Part shown: positions 13,561 through 26,000 of the stretch, in pieces
How the letters are laid out: the number at the start of each line of letters is the position of its first letter
How positions within the stretch are numbered: the stretch's first letter is position 1
Origin: Pelecanus crispus
Taxonomy: Eukaryota > Chordata > Aves > Pelecaniformes > Pelecanidae
Assembly: GCF_030463565.1 (NCBI RefSeq)
Contig: NC_134655.1
Span: forward strand, 2,616,372 to 2,680,371
Length of the DNA: 64,000 nt
Reading direction: 5' to 3'
Program-made: the position numbers and the translations under genes
Notes under the pieces: model-generated
What the model was told of the DNA's origin: nothing
The model's input: the letters and a program-made list of their open reading frames with translations, nothing else
Databases searched by the model: none

Positions 13561-16500
13561 GTAACACAAACTTGTGCTCTGGCTATATGCAACCAGAAAA
13601 AAGTTGAAATACCTTTCCTTTGATTCCATGTATGGCTGTGTTGTGCTATCTGCAAATTTAAAAAAAAAAAAAGTTAAAATTAAGTTAAAAAAATAGTCTG
13701 AAAACCAGAATAATCAACAATGTCTCTCAAGCAAAAAAAAAAAAAAAAGACAAAAAAAATTCTGGACATTTTTCTAAGTTTCATGTTTCCAAGTTTCATT
13801 TTTCCCATTTGTTTTTCACTTTAAAAATATCAGAAATATCAATTGTGTTCATATGAATTGTCTTAGGTATTTTTGTTTTCTAGACAGCTGCAGAACTGTT
13901 ATTTTTTGTTTGTAGGTCAATTAGTTATGCCCTAAATGGAAAGCAGCGGAAATTTTGCATTCTTTAGTATTCTAGTCAGTGAGTCCAGGTAACCGTGAAA
14001 GGTGGCAGGGTTGAAGTTTTAGAAAGAGATAGATTGTTTAGTATCTTATCAGAATCAACCTTTTGGTTCTCGTATCTGATAGGCCTGGTGAGGGCAAAGC
14101 TGGCTTTCAGCTCTCTCTGTGCTCTGACTTCTGGAGCTTGCCTGATTTGTAGAGTAGCAGAAACCTGCTTTAGATCTGGCAAGTGAAAATGACCCCCTGA
14201 AAACCATTCTCAGCCCAAACGATCTCTTTATCTGACTTACTGTGGCAAGACAAAAATCTTCATGCCCTGGCCAAATCCCTTTGCTTTGGAAGTTGCATGT
14301 GAACATGGTTCCTTCATAGAAGGGGAATCACCCTCCTTGAGAAAATGCCCTTTTATAGAGTCCTCTTGGATTTGGCTCTTTAGAGCTAGTAGAAAAGCAT
14401 ATGTGGCCAAGAATACAGCCCGGAACAACAGGTCTCTGCCTTCTAGAAGATCTTTCTTCTTTGCTTGCCAGATGCCTTGGGCACCTCTGCAAAGTTTATA
14501 GTCCAGCAATAGGGGGGAAAGCATCTTTCTCTCCTTTGCTAAAATCAGTTTCCATATCCCTTTCCTTATGTAGTAAGAGTTTCCCCTGTTGTAAAAAATC
14601 TATGTTGGGTACCATTCAGATGATTTTCATGTAGGAACGATTTTATAAAGGTGTAGAGACCTGGCGATTGCACAGGGTGTCTATGACAGATATTGTCTGC
14701 AAGATTCAGATATTAAAATGGTCAGAAATCTTAATGAGATCTTTATGTTCTGGTATGCTTTGTTCTTAGATTTTGGTGCATGATGCTTAGGACAAATGGT
14801 TGGAAGCAGCCTGAGATGGCCTGGCCAATCTTTCCTGGCCTGCCTGGGCTGCCCTATATTGAATCCTGCAAAAAAAAATCTTCTGCAGATTGCTAGATTT
14901 TGTACTTGCCTAGTTGTAAAGAATGGGCAGAGATTAGAGAGTAATCTTTAATTGGTTGCCTTTTAAGGGTGCAAAAATGTTGTGTGAATTTTTTTTCCTT
15001 GTAAGTATTGTCTTATGCCAAAATATTCTCCTTCACTATCTCCTGTAATTTGTCATAAAATTGTTATCTTAGTCTTAGGGACATGGTGATAATTTCCATG
15101 ACAACACCGAAAGATTGCAGAAACAAAGATTTCTGACTAAATATATGAAGGTTGTCGAAAAGCACAACTGCAAGAATTCTGCCTACCTACTGTAAATAAC
15201 AGACAGAAAAGTTAAGGTTACATGATCTCATCTTTTGAAACTGGAATTTTCTTTACACCATGTTGATTTACTTAATGTTGGATTTTTTTAAATTGGGTGA
15301 ACAAGCATTTCTCCAAACAATAGCAATATGCCCTTACTATGCAGATCCACAAAGCCTAGCTATGTGTCATAATCTTAAATTGGTCCTGATTCCATGTCAA
15401 AATACACAGAACGAATACCCACAGAACTGAGGCTTTATGAAAAGATGGCTAGAAATAATTGCAACATGTCTAATCCAGCAGTTTGATCCAAAAGTAAAAC
15501 TGTGCTTAGATCTTAGCCTGCAGTTTAAATCTCTCCATAATAAGCTAAGTCTTAATGCATCGTATTTGGAAATGTTCAAAAGTAGAGAGATTTTGACCCG
15601 GAGCTGTCATTTCCTGTACTGGCTGATCTACCTTTGATGGACTACCCAGCTGTCCTGACATCAAACGGGTTTTCCCCCATATTTGTAGTAGTTTTCTGGG
15701 ATTTTAACCATCATTCTCTGTTATATGAACACCAACATTGTGCTTGATGCGTTCTGAGACAGGGACCAAGACAAACCCTGGCTTCAGCAGGTAGCAGCTT
15801 AAAAAAAGAATAAGTCACTGTGCCTTGCCCGGGGTGGTATCAGGGTCAATCACATGCAAAGCAGTTATTCTTTGCGCTGTAATTCCAGTGTTGGGTAAGG
15901 AGCTAACTTTTTAATAAATTTGTTTATGGATTTAGAAAAGCTCTCACTGAAAGTGATCTTGATTATTCTCTGTGTCCTGCACCCACACACTGCAGTGACT
16001 AACAGTCTCTAATTCCTACTAGCAGCTTCTCAGAGGAAAATGGAAATGGTTGGCCCTTCACACTGCATTGCTCTTTTATTGTGCTTCCTCTTGATATATC
16101 AACAAGCAATGCCATTTAACCTGCCGTGTGTCGTTCCTTGGAGAGAATTGGCTGTTCCTACCTTTCTGCTGGCTTGATAAATGCTCAATTTGCATGGAAA
16201 ATAACGCAAATCAGTTATTGAATTTTTGCCTTGCTTAATTGCAAAGCTGGTTACTGTTCTGTGTAAACAAGCTGATGGTGTTTTGTTTGCTGACAGAAAA
16301 AAAAAGAATTGGGACAGTTTATATTTGGCAATGCGTATTTTTTGTGGGTGGCTTATGGCCTAATCCTGATGGAGGCATTTGGTTTCTATTGTATGCTCAA
16401 AACCAACAAGACTTTAGAAAAAAGTTCTGAATCTTCTTGGTGTGAAGTGTTTGATTCAGCTCTGATCCCCTGATTCTTCTTCTGTTATATTCATAAAACC

Positions 16501-19500
16501 TGATGTAGCAAATGAAAAGATTAATTGCATATTGGCATCCAGCAGCTTTGATTCTCTGTTTTCCAAAACTTTCTGTTGCTACTTACGTTGCTAAAAGGCT
16601 GTAAAATGTTACAATGCTGTATTGGTAAAATTTCATTTGCCGTTCTTTATAGAGGTATAAATGATTATAAAAGGTGGAGGAAAGGGGACGTTTGCATGTT
16701 AGGTTTCTCTGTGTCAAGTCTTGCACCCTGAGAAAGTCCAGAAACTGCATATCTTTATATATGGCAGCATCCAGGGACACCGTCCTTCTGTCTGCAACAA
16801 AGCAAAAGCATAATGCTCAGGGCTGGAGGCACATGCTGCACTATGTGAAGTACTGGCCTTTGCCAAGTAATGTCCAGTTCTCCTGAATCACTTCCCAGCC
16901 TTTCCTTGTTTGTTTTTGTAGCGTGCCTCAGGATGCTTTGCTGTATTGCCTCTAATAAGACTTTCCACGGAGTTTCTTTGGAGGTGTCTGCCACATTCCA
17001 GGGCATTATGCAACAAGAAACATACTCATTTTCCCTGCAGCCTTCGTGTATGTGTGAGAATGCTGGTACCGTGTGTAAATTCATGAGATTAGCATCTCCT
17101 GGTTATCCCAGTCAGGCGCGGGGATGGTACTGGGCATCCCTCTACTTACGTGCTTCAGGAACTGATCCCAAGAGAAACACCTCTGCAGTAGTTTTATAAA
17201 GAACCGAGTTTTTCCCTCCCCCAGGTGCTTTCACTCTTTGACAGCATTTGTCCTGATGACTTTTGTGTGAAGGATGTTTGTCTCCTAAACCCTGAGAACA
17301 CTAAATTCACATCCAGTAGATCTCTGGAAAAAAAACTTTTCAAGATCTTCAACTCTTATTGAAGTGACATTAAGACTAAACCCACTATCGTTTCGGCCCC
17401 CTGACACAGCTAGCTCCCTGTCATACTCTGTTTCCATTGACATTTATCCAGCGATCCCTGAAGTGACAGTAGTGGCTTGTGCAGGTACCTGAGCTGGCTG
17501 TAATACTAACCCACGCCCTGTCCCCACATTAAGCCGTAGTCCAAATTAGTTGGTCCTTGAAGCTTGCACCAGCCAGGCTGTTGGAGAGGGGAATTCAAGC
17601 TCAAATGCTACATACAGTGGGGATGCAGCAGCTCAAGTTGTAACAGCTCATCAGCTGCTAATTCAGTAGGGCTGCTAATCCAGTCTTTCTGTACAGCTAA
17701 TCAAATCACGCTGTGTATCTTGAGTGGTTTTTGATGGTGACTGCTCGTTTTCAAGCTAACTTGCTGTGAAAACAAGCGTTTGAATCCTGGCAATTCATGC
17801 AGGTGAGGTAACAGCTAGTGTTATTCTTTCACCCTTCAAGATGCTATTGTCTTATGTGGCTAGATGAGTTTTAATGATAATGTGAGTTTGGGGAAAGAAG
17901 AAATCCTTTTTTTGTTAGGACAGACTCTTAAATTGGATCAGCTCCTCGGATTTTCAGTGATCCAGAGGACATTGGCCTAGCCTCGTGACTCCTTTTCATG
18001 CCATAATAGCTTGTGGTATTTTAGTGATAGGGAACTGTGGGGAGCTACAGAAGGCTTGTCATTCTGGGCCAAAAATATTTTCACAAGAAGTGACTCCTGC
18101 CAAACAATTGGTTCTCTTAAGTCGCAGACTTTGGCCTCAAAGTGTTGTGGAATGCCATGAGCTCTAAATGCAGGAAGAAAAACATATTTGCAGGCACAGT
18201 TCTCATTTGATTATATCAGTGGGGACGCTGAGTAGTATAAATAAATGAATTTCAAGAACAGACTGTATTTAGCTCTAATTAAAGGAAGATTTCAAAATTT
18301 GCCAAATTAAGTCAATACTATATTAGCTCTCTGTCTGTTATAAGCATGGACAAACTAGTCCATTTGGAAGCAAAATTGTTTCCTGGAGACACATAAAAAG
18401 ATAGTGTGTTCCACATGTTATTTTACCATAGAAAGTTCTGGACGAGCAAAATGCCACTTATGCCCAAATTAAGGGCTCAAATGATGCTCTGCAGTCTGTG
18501 ATGGCTTTCTGCGCTGGGCAGGAATTGCCCCTCAGTGACTGTGGTTATATAGCTCCTAGGAGCACTATGCTTAATGCAAGGGAAAACTTGTAGGAACTGC
18601 TCGAGGAAGTTACACCTGCAGCTGACTTGGCTCCTGATGTCTCAAACAAAAGAGCCCCTTAACCATGGGGTGATTTGATAGAAAAAAAAAAAAAAAAAGA
18701 CAAATATGATGTAAACAAAATGGGCTCCAGTAGTTGTAGCCCTCGTCAGGCGCTGCCACTGTGACAACTCATCGGTACACCCCTGGCTGAGCGGTTTTGT
18801 GCCACTGTAAGGGACACCGGGGCTTTTGGGTGCCCAGTCTTGGACCGTCCGTTGTTATGGGTGTTCTTTGTCTCATTTGTGTCAATCAAAGAGGTAAAGG
18901 TAAGCCTTAAAATATGTGGGTTAATGTGATCATAACACATCACAACGTGATACCTACTTCAGTTGAAAATTTAGGCAAAAAATGGTAATGCCTTCATAAA
19001 AGGAATTAGCAAGGCCTCTCATTTCGCCTTTGCAGTAGAAGTTCATGCTATGCACAGCAAAGGCTGTTGCAAGAAGGTCTCTCTCTTAGCATGAGGGGGG
19101 AGTGTTCATTGCTTCACACTAGATATTTGCCAGGTATTTGCCACACCAGATAGTTGTCCAGACTCTCCTTGTAGGATCTTTTATGCAAGGTTTTTATATG
19201 TCTTGTATAACATTGATATATATGATGTCTCCATATAAGGGAAAAATAGGTTCTTCTCTGAGGCACAATTCATCTCACCCTGGCAGAGATATCTCCAGAT
19301 GTCTGGGATGAGACAAAGTGTGCCCTTCAAGTAGTCGTTTCTCTTAGTTGTAGAGGGAAGTTGGAAAACTAGACCTCGGGTATTTATGTCTACTCTGTAG
19401 ATATCCAAAGTCGATGAGATTAATCTAGGCTGTGCACTCTTCAGGGATGCCAACAGATTATCCATCTGTCCAACTCTTTACCTATTTACAAATATAGAAC

Positions 19501-20471
19501 ATTCTCACTGCAGATTTTCTTCAATGCAAATTAATAGTTTCAATCAACAGTTACAGTCTTAGAAATAATTTAGGGAACTTTCATTACTTATACATGACTG
19601 TAGTGCCACCCAGAAATATGTTAGAAAAAGACAAAGGAGACAATTTAAAATCTGGGACAAATCCAAGGAATTCAGTACAAAAATCTCATGTGGGATTCCT
19701 GAGTCTAATTACTTTGCTTGTATTTATCCTGTAATTTATGGCACCCTGTACAAGCGTTAATCATTCTGCAGTGTTCCAGCGGACTGACAGAATACATATT
19801 AAAACCCATCCAGCTTTCAGAATATATGCAATTTCTCCCACACACACTCTTCCCTTTCTTTCCATGTTATTTCTTCAAAATTAGCCTAATGCTAACTCTG
19901 AGCTGAGGATTGAGACTTTTCACAGTTTGGTCACGTCTCCTGCCTTCCTTTGGTTTGTGAAGTGTACCGTCAGTCCTCCAGAGATTTGGTGGATGAATTT
20001 TGTCAAAGTCTTCATTGTAAGGTGAGGAAACAAAGGTTTTTGAAGGAAGTGTACTATCACTGGCTCGGAAACTTTCCAGTCTTAGGTTCTAAAGCAAGAC
20101 TTTTATCAAATACTGTTGGTTTCCCTTGCTGTCTGCAGTGAGACTATTTTATCGGAAGTGATGCTTGGTCCATTTCACCAGTTGATGGGTGATTTTCTAG
20201 GTATTATTGCTGACAACTGCAGATAAGGAGGTCATCTTCCAAGGCCTACAGAGAGCAGTTAATTAGGTGCTGGGTGCTGAGGACTGCAGTTGAAGGGCAA
20301 CTCCTGTCCTGTAGGATAACAGAACTGTTAGTGTGGAAGTACAGGAGTGGTCCATGAAAGGTCCATGCCATACACACCTGATGGACCTGGCCCTAGATGA
20401 CAGGAGTAGTAGGGTCCCAGTGCCCACACGTACTGGGCACACACACTGTCGTGTTCCAGCATGGGTTATTC
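13561..20471. other. Gene-free intergenic DNA
   Basis: No recognisable exon. Contents include poly-A tracts at 13733-13748 and 18682-18698, and several short overlapping open frames near 14.0-14.6 kb and 16.7-17.2 kb on both strands. These give low-complexity or unfamiliar peptides, and I regard them as chance. The segments 15830-16470 and 17520-17830 are compositionally even, with clusters of TAAT-type motifs. They could be conserved noncoding elements, which I cannot test here. Confidence 0.55.
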
Positions 20472-20630
20472 GTGTTCAAAAAACGGGTAGATGTGGCACT
20501 TGGGGACATGGTTTAGTCTAGTCTACCCTTGATTGGCTTAGAGTAGACTTGGTAGAGTAGGTTAATGGTTGGACTGGATGATCTTAAAGGTCTTTTCCAA
20601 CCTAAACGATTCTATGATTCTATGATTCTA
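20472..20630 (+). mobile_element. CR1 LINE, severely truncated 3' end
   Basis: Plus-strand CR1 3' end. It begins inside the last codons of ORF2 (VFKKR...VALGDMV then TAG), continues through the 3' UTR with the phrase at 20559-20605, and ends in about three ATTCTATG-like units at 20606-20630. Over its whole length it closely resembles the 38.7-39.0 kb copy, so the two are likely from the same subfamily. The ORF2 stop codon TAG at 20519-20521 is intact. Confidence 0.94.
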
Positions 20631-22619
20631 TTCAGCTCAGAACAGCAGACAGAAATGGTAATTGAGTGGTTTGCAAATAAGCCAGGCTAAACAGAGCCCA
20701 GCTTCCTGCACTAGAATGTACAAAACCACTGTGGAGAACCTTGATGATGGAAAGCTGGGATAAAAAAAAAAAAAAAAATCTCTTTTACGTTTGGAAACAA
20801 GCAGGCTCACATTGTTCATAAGCAGGAACATCTTTGATTGGTTACCAGTAGGTGTCATTGCAGGTTTGCGGACAGTGGGAATTCATTAGGGCCCCAGCAC
20901 TTGTGACATGCACCCAGGCCATGGCCATGCTTCTTGGATAGGCCTGCATGAAAGGAAACCTCTGCATCATCCCAACTTTATGCTGCAGCTTTAGGGTGGT
21001 GCACAAGGAAATCCTGTTTTATTCCTCATCTATCATTTTGAGTTGAATTTTTCTCTATTAGGATCAATCATCCTTATTAGAACCATTTCTTTTTAGCCAT
21101 AGTGGCCAGCTCCTCTTTTCTGTGTATTTAAAACCCTTGGAGTCAATCTGCCCAGGGTGGAAAACTTTCATATTAAAGTGAAGAATGGTATGGCATTGAA
21201 TGCTGTGCAACAGTTCAGCATCAAAGATTAGGATATCCCCTTCTCCCACTTACTTTAGGACTTGTTCCTCCCAAGAAGAAAGTCTCTCAAGCCTTGTTCT
21301 CCTGTCTTGTACAGCGTGTGGTCGATCTCTCTTGAGGTATTTGAGTGGAAAGTGCTGATAAACGATAGTGGTGAAATTTGCACTGTATTGCAAAGGTACA
21401 AAGTGGAGAGAAATAGCCAAGATTTTTTATTTGTGTAGAGAAATGTGGTGTGCTTTGCCACACATTTTACTGTATTCTGTGATAGAGGTTGTTGGAGGAG
21501 GGTACTTAACTTTTGGCTCTGTATGTGCCAGGTCACTGGAAGGGACCTCCTTGGACACAGAGAACCCTTCCCTTTTAAAGCTGCCTTGTACAGTCCCTAA
21601 GGGGCAAACCTCCTCTTAAAACCAGTTAAAGTGTTTATTCCCCACTGGAAGGCTCTTCCAGAACTTCACCTGCTCACTTGGATAGGAACCAGCTTCTAAT
21701 CCCCAGACTACTGGGAATTCACGGCCACTTTCTTCAGTAATTCCGTCTCAATGTTGTTCCTCAGCTAACAAATTTCTCTTCACTGCTCTAATGGGTGTGT
21801 TGTGAGTAATTTTGTCTCTTTTCAGTATACTTTCCGCAAGCCCAAATAGGGCATCTTTGTGAAGGCCTGCCTGTACAATGAAAATTCAATTTCCCCCAGA
21901 TTCCCAAGTCGCCACTGACTGAGCAAATCTCAGATTTCAGAGAAGTCCAGACGTCTTTGACTGTCTAGAGACTTGATCTTGAAAAATGACCTTTTTATTG
22001 TTGACGCATTGTTCTTCGTGTGGATCAATTTTCTGACTCCATTGCTAGGTTCCCAGGTGACTGCAGAAACGCTTCGGTCAGCACGATGGAGAGGAGCAGC
22101 CTGGGGAACAAGAAGAAGAAGATGGAGGCTCCAGCGGGGGCACAGGAACTGCGTGTGTAGCCCTAGCACCAAACATTCAATCACATCTGAGCTAATATTT
22201 CCGTGCGTAACGTGCTATGCCATGTGGACATAAAAACACATTTGTAGCCTGCTCCGGGATCTTTGCGGGTCAGAGATATAAAAAGATAATCACAACTTCA
22301 GCCTCCTCTGATACGACAGGTTTCCTGCCCTCAGCGATTCCTCTGCCTGCACCTGTCCTGTAATGAATATGGACGCCCAGGGCTGTGTGCAGTGCTGGGG
22401 AAGGCCTCAGGCAGCCCGCGTACGCTGCCACTCGTACGCCCAGCCTTTGCTGTAATTATTTTGCCAGACACATCCTCCGATCACGTTTCCTGTTTCACAG
22501 CTGCAGCACACTGATATCCATGCATGCTACTGTAGTATACTTCGGCCTTTCTCTTCCTGTGTTGCTTCTGACTGATTAGAGGAGAAATTCTTGTTCCCGG
22601 TCCCTAGGCGTTTGCGCTT
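20631..22619. other. Intergenic DNA without recognised gene
   Basis: Includes a 17-base poly-A tract at 20762-20778. No open frame here gives a recognisable protein, and no CpG-rich block is present. Confidence 0.55.
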
Positions 22620-23015
22620 GCATCCTATTACTATGATTCAATTCCCCAGAGGAATGCCATTCTTCCTGTAGGGCACTCTTGATCCTCCTGTATATTCATG
22701 GTGCCTCCCAGCTTTACATCATCAGCAAGTTTTACTCGCATGTTCTGATGGTTTGTGCCAGGGTCATTCATAAAAATATTTAACAAGATTGGTTCCAAGT
22801 CTGATTCTTCAGAAATTCTAGTATTTGGCCCATACCAGACCAATCCTTTTCGGTCCATTCTGTTATCATTTCTCTTTTAAATAGTTTTCTACCTACAGTG
22901 AAATCCTTATACCAAGCCTTGTTTTCTGTGGTTTAACTACTAATTTCCCAGCTGATATTTTGCCAAATTCTACGCTGATGTCCATATAGCCTAGATCAAT
23001 TGTATATCCACGGAC
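22620..23015 (-). pseudogene. Decayed CR1-type LINE reverse transcriptase fragment
   Basis: Translating the minus strand gives a degraded palm domain of a CR1-clade reverse transcriptase. The segment LEPILLNIFMND (about 22765-22798) corresponds to the family's LGPVLFNIFINDL. It is followed by KLADDVKLGG around 22703-22732, matching the catalytic FADD/YADD box with its usual KLGG continuation. Upstream, near 22960-23000, a degraded LDISVEF-like segment in another frame corresponds to the A motif (YLDFSKAFD). Frameshifts separate these blocks, so no functional enzyme can be made. It is far more diverged than the CR1 3' ends in this window, so it is an old insertion. Edges are approximate. Confidence 0.82.
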
Positions 23016-26000
23016 ACCTGGTGAGCAGCCATCCTCTTTCATTAAATCCCCAGATGCTTATTTGGATGCCTGAGTGGGGGCAGCTAAAGCACGTAGTTTG
23101 GGACTTCGGTAGTGGAAAATGTTGGCCCTAAAGCCTGGTATACAGCATACCCCTCCACGCAGCCCTTCTGTCACTCAAAAGCGGTACAATATAAAACTGA
23201 GTTTTCAATGACGCGTAACTGCCTCCGTAGAGTATGCGGAGAGGATGTGAAAGAAATGAGGTACAAATGAAGAACTGAGAATAATCATTTGTTATGTAAT
23301 ATATTAACTGGCTTAGTAGAATGCAAAAATAACTTGCTGTTATCCTTCCTTTAAAACCTCATCTAGCCTAGACTACCAATTCCCAGACTTGCGGGGCTAT
23401 AGGCTACTGTTAGCCATAAAGAAATGACTACAGATTGCCATGCGCCTGCCCAGCATTTTCAGTTGAAAATTTGAAAAAGACAGTGTGGTTCTGCAGGGCA
23501 CCTGCAGGTCTTTTATCACGGCCTTGTAAACCCTCGGTGATCTGGGAACCACAGCTATAGCGCTAGACAATGTTCAAGCTCCTTTTCCTTGCTTCTTAGA
23601 ATTGAGGTTAAAGTACCTTCCTTAAAAGAGGCTAGAATTTCAAGGCAAAAAAGTTATTCAACAAGCTGATCCACTGAAATCAAATGGAGAATCTCGTGCA
23701 TACAGAAGCCCTAGTATTAGAAAAACAGGTTTACAGTGGTAAGGCTCTTTTTTTGCTCTCTCTACCTTTGCTTGAAATATGCTGGTACTACATTTATGGT
23801 TTGTTTCTAAATTTTTTTGACTGCATAAAACTCATATAATGGACCTAGGACGAGTGGCTCCTTATAGTTCATTTTATTTCCTGCTCCTTACTTTACAGGT
23901 AGTGCTGATATCTTTATTGGGGCATCTGGACTTACTGGAACATTGAAAGGTAAATTGGGCATTGATAATCAGAAGAGCACTCAAAGATCGTGATGCTTAT
24001 GTAGCTGCCATCATCGTTAGAAACAACAGTAAAGCATAGGGAGGGAAACACACTAAAAAAGGAACATAAGCATAAAACTGAATTTAAATAGTATGACCTA
24101 AAGTTTCCATGACTGGTTTCCTCAGTATCTCTCTAATTGCTTTTATGCCCTGCTAAATAACTGGACTAGAGAGTCCGGTTTATTTTTATGTGATAGCTCT
24201 TTCTTAGACCCAGATTTCTGGGCACGCACCGCAGTGGCATAGCTACCGCCACCACTGATGTTACAATAAATGAACACGCTTTGGTGAGCTTAGATGTTTA
24301 CAGAACACTGTGTCTGTCACATCTCCAATTCACAGCACAGTAAGTGTGCGGCAATTGTAAAGGCTGTTCATACCATAGAGCATTTATTAAATACCGCTTG
24401 AACTTTAAAGGCAGGGAGATGATACTGCTGATGAATTTAGGCTTTGTTTTGCTCACTGAATTCTTGTGGCAAGATTATTTACTTTTTTGTGCTATTCAAA
24501 AGCAGTGGGGAGGTAATTCTTTTTCTGTGTGTTTCTCCAATGATGTTGAGCAGCGCTGCATGATTATATGGGTTGTGCTTTGTTAATTATGACCACTTCG
24601 AAAAAAATCACATTGCATTGTTTCTGTGCCGAGTGGGTGAGCGTACGAGCATTTCCAGAACAAATACCCAGCTGTATAACTCTAAGGGCATGTCCACATC
24701 ACACAATAGAGTGTGGGGCAGCGAGTCCTCAGTGAATGCCGACCAAACCAGATCCAAAACTGGAAGCAGCAGGGCTGTGTTAGCATAGTGCTACATTTTT
24801 GCAGTTACGCAGGGATTATTAGCTAGAATACAGCTTTGTGCTAACAGAGCTGTGCTGCTTTCAGGTCTGCGTCTGGTATGGCTGCGGAGGCAGTTGCTGT
24901 GCTATCTGGATGTACCGGCGTGGCCAGTGGTAGCTCACGACCTTCTGTACTGTGCTAGAAGGTACTGGTGCATCTATAAATAATCTAAGTGGTTGTTGCT
25001 GTAGTATCGTATTTGTTTATGACAGTCTGGTAGCCCACAGGTAGTTCAGGACTCCCACGTGCATCGTAGTAGTCTGATGCTGTGCAACAGGGTACTTGAT
25101 ATCCTAAAGACATCAATCCTGGTCGCTAGGATTCTTGTGCCAGGATGAACCTCACTGGGCTATTCCTGGAAAGTGAATGCAAAATATGCATGAGGAGTTT
25201 AAAGCAAATCAGAGGGCCACTAAACACGCAGAGCTTTTGTTTATACAACTCTCAAAACTTTTTCCGTGTGACTTAATGGAGACAACCAGTAGACACCAAG
25301 GCTACATCTGCAAAGCTTTCACTGCAGTTGCAGAGGTAACCTGGGCTTTGAAAAGATGGCTGTCCTACTTTGTCTGCATATGGGAAAGCACCTTCCTAGC
25401 CTCAGAAACGGCTTTTGCTGTGGGTGATTTTTAGGCTGGGTTGAATCCTCAGCTAATAAAAACTGCCAGCTGGATTTCTTTTGATCTGCAAGACTCTCAT
25501 GGTGCTATGGCAATTTACACCACTTGAAAATGTGGCTTAGGCACATATTAAAAAAAAAAATCCCAGCTGCTTGATGTGGAGCCTGCACAGAGCATTTGCA
25601 ACAGGAAACCCTGTGTCAAAACAGTTATGTTCCAGATCCGTCCCTTGGAGAATATTCACAAGGTGAAGAGGAGGCAGGCTGCCAAGCCTGACCTTGTTTT
25701 AATTCAGCTCCCTGTGAGACATCAATCTGGGTTTCTAGTTCTGGGATTCACTTTCCTTAGAAACAGTTGTTCATTCCTAGGTTTACCCAGAAGCTACAGA
25801 GCTCTTGTAGTTACCCAGAAGCTACAGAGCTCTTGTAGCTTTTGTTTGTGATTAGAGAGCAAAGTTTAATCCCCACTTCCTGCTCTATTAATAACAAACC
25901 ATCAGCTCTTCTCCAGACAAGGGTGCAGCAATAGAATATTGAAAACAGTATGACACCGGGCTTACACACAGGAGTTTTAATCAATAGATCTCAAAACACT

